From assembly GCA_007859995.1 (NCBI GenBank), contig SMSL01000003.1, forward strand, positions 62,001 through 126,000: a stretch of 64,000 bases of DNA. Reading direction: 5' to 3'. This stretch comes from Candidatus Brocadiaceae bacterium S225. Lineage in GTDB: Bacteria > Planctomycetota > Brocadiia > Brocadiales > Scalinduaceae. The notes under the pieces are model-generated. The model saw only the letters and a list, made by a program, of their open reading frames with translations, had not been told where the DNA came from and searched no databases. Shown here piece after piece: positions 62,565 to 64,000 of the stretch; position 1 is the first letter of the stretch, and each line of letters starts with the position of its first letter. The translations under genes were made by a program, and so were the position numbers.

Positions 62565-64000
62565 TTGTCACAAAAAATATTAGAAAAAATTGACTCTCCA
62601 GAGGACTTGCAAAAACTGAACAACGAAGATTTGGCCGTTTTAGCGCAGGAGATTAGGGATATAATAATTGATGTTGTTTCTACAAATCCTGGTCATCTGG
62701 CTTCGAATCTGGGGGTAGTTGAGCTTACGATTGCTCTGCACCGTTCATTCGACTTTCTCAGGGACAAGCTGGTCTGGGATGTTGGGCATCAAACGTATGT
62801 ACACAAGTTGCTGACGGGAAGGAGAAAGGAATTCCCTACTTTAAGACAATATAAAGGGCTAAGCGGTTTTCCTGATATTAAGGAGAGTAAATATGACCCA
62901 TTTATTTGTGGTCATAGCGGACATGCAATCTCTGCCGCTCTTGGCATCTCTTGTGCCGATAAAATAAATGGTATTGATAATAGAAAGGTTATTGCTGTTG
63001 TTGGGGACGCTGCAATCGGCGCGGGAATGTCACTTGAAGCACTCAACCATGCCGGACATTTAAAAAGGAACCTGATCGTAATCCTTAATGATAATAAAAT
63101 GGCAATCTCCGGTACAGTAGGGGCAATAGCAAAGCATTTAAACAAAATCCGAACCTCACCACTTTACACAGATTTCAAAAAAGAAGTCCGCCATGTATTA
63201 CAATCATTACCAATCGTTGGCAAACGGATGGAACATTCATTCGAACACATTATTGAAGCACTAAAACGGGAAATCACTCCGGGACAGATTTTTGTGGATC
63301 TGGGGTTTGACTACTTTGGCCCAATTGATGGTCACTGTATTGAGACGCTAACTGATATTTTCCATAATATTAAAAACGTAGAAGGCCCTATATTACTTCA
63401 TGTAATCACTGAAAAAGGTAAAGGCTTCCACCCCGCTTCAGAAAATCCTGCCCGTTATCACAGCGCTGGTAATTATCAGATGCAGAACGGGAAAATGAAG
63501 GAAAAGCCAAAGGATCCAAAACAGATTAGTTATACAAAAGTATTTGGCGATACTATTATTGAACTCGCTGAGTCCAACAGAGATATAGTGGCAATCACTG
63601 CCGCAATGCCGGACGGAACTGGCCTTGATGCATTTGGCATAAAATTTCCGGACAGATATATTGATGTGGGGATTTGCGAACAACATGCTATTGGACTGGC
63701 AAATGGATTAGTATCAGCGGGTATGAAACCCGTGGCAGCAATATATTCAACTTTCCTGCAACGTGCATATGATCAGGTTTTTCATGATATGTGCTTACAA
63801 AATAATGGTATTATACTCGCGTTGGACAGAGCTGGAGTTGTTGGAAATGACGGCCCAACCCATAATGGCGTCTTTGACATCGCTTACCTGAGACATTTAC
63901 CGGGAATTACTTTAATGGCGCCGAAAGATGGTGCTGAATTCAAGGCAATGTTACATATGGCAGTATCGCGTAGTACACCTGTTGCCATACGCTATCCAAG
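62565..64000 (+). CDS. dxs: 1-Deoxy-D-xylulose-5-phosphate synthase (3' truncated by window edge)
   Basis: First enzyme of the MEP isoprenoid pathway; condenses pyruvate and glyceraldehyde-3-phosphate with thiamine diphosphate. 478 of ~630 residues are visible. Start is TTG at 62565 with AGGAAAG before it; no ATG is available. Motifs: TNPGHLASNLGVVELTIALH, WDVGHQTYVHKLLTGR, the ThDP motif VVGDAAIGAGMSLEALN...NDNKMAIS (Gly-Asp-Ala rather than Gly-Asp-Gly), DGHCIETL, FDYFGPIDGH and CEQHAIGLANGL. The reading frame is open to the window end. Confidence 0.96.
   Translation, partial: MSQKILEKIDSPEDLQKLNNEDLAVLAQEIRDIIIDVVSTNPGHLASNLGVVELTIALHRSFDFLRDKLVWDVGHQTYVHKLLTGRRKEFPTLRQYKGLSGFPDIKESKYDPFICGHSGHAISAALGISCADKINGIDNRKVIAVVGDAAIGAGMSLEALNHAGHLKRNLIVILNDNKMAISGTVGAIAKHLNKIRTSPLYTDFKKEVRHVLQSLPIVGKRMEHSFEHIIEALKREITPGQIFVDLGFDYFGPIDGHCIETLTDIFHNIKNVEGPILLHVITEKGKGFHPASENPARYHSAGNYQMQNGKMKEKPKDPKQISYTKVFGDTIIELAESNRDIVAITAAMPDGTGLDAFGIKFPDRYIDVGICEQHAIGLANGLVSAGMKPVAAIYSTFLQRAYDQVFHDMCLQNNGIILALDRAGVVGNDGPTHNGVFDIAYLRHLPGITLMAPKDGAEFKAMLHMAVSRSTPVAIRYP

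Overview
The window (64 kb, fairly AT-rich) is a chromosomal segment from a Gram-negative-type bacterium. An LptD-like protein implies a lipopolysaccharide outer membrane, and the two-subunit type of glycyl-tRNA synthetase (glyQ), ComEC, ParB/parS and a complete F-type ATP synthase operon are present. The overall style suggests a low-GC planctomycete of the Brocadiales (Scalindua/Kuenenia-like): B12-radical SAM proteins, a hemerythrin-like protein, a lone CxxCH protein, AtpZ and AtpI ahead of atpB, and long intergenic stretches full of short repeats. No anammox marker gene lies here, so this placement is inference only.

Layout. 1-6.3 kb: housekeeping genes (end of gltX, thpR, a GcvH-like protein lacking its lipoyl lysine, a CAAX protease, tyrS, a periplasmic foldase, a CMD-family protein, tsaB). 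6.4-15.3 kb: a minus-strand operon hemL-atpZ-atpI-atpB-atpE-atpF-atpH-atpA-atpG-atpD-atpC, with a two-hairpin repeat between atpD and atpC. 15.5-21.1 kb: minus-strand singletons (radical SAM, GIY-YIG, DEAD-box helicase, Smr, sugar isomerase with an in-frame stop near its N-terminus, DEDDh exonuclease, VOC protein). 21.2-23.9 kb: an accessory stretch with a TIR-like protein, a membrane partner, a 59-residue membrane protein, and many copies of a dispersed intergenic motif. 23.9-28 kb: histidine degradation (hutU, hutI, fchA). 28.1-30.6 kb: a secreted 23-residue-repeat protein, a MORN-repeat protein and an unrecognised 299-residue protein.

30.8-36.4 kb: an ABC-class ATPase followed by what looks like a decaying island. 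It holds a ParD relic, an antitoxin gene behind a perfect palindrome, a CoiA-like gene split by an in-frame TGA, a lipoprotein/PEGA gene split by an in-frame TAA, higA with only the tail of higB, and a second diverged copy of the ATPase 3' end. 36.9-43.3 kb: MOSC-mogA, glyQ, parB with an internal parS-like site, a lone ABC-2 permease, htpG. 43.5-47.3 kb: a J-domain protein, three unrecognised genes, and hisC. 47.6-54.9 kb: a cold-shock gene with a terminator-like hairpin in its leader, a methyltransferase, a B12-radical SAM gene translationally coupled to a small CxxCH protein, a hemerythrin-like protein and comEC. 55.1-64 kb: a plus-strand run with a 29-codon basic micro-ORF, a DegT aminotransferase, lptD, coaD, a YmdB-type phosphodiesterase, xseA-xseB and the 5' three quarters of dxs.

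Functionally most of the window is core metabolism and information processing. The most unusual parts are the TIR-like pair at 21-22.6 kb, the decaying toxin-antitoxin island at 32.6-36.4 kb, the CxxCH/B12-radical SAM pair at 49-51 kb, the lysine-less GcvH-like protein at 1 kb, and several families of short palindromic or dispersed repeats.
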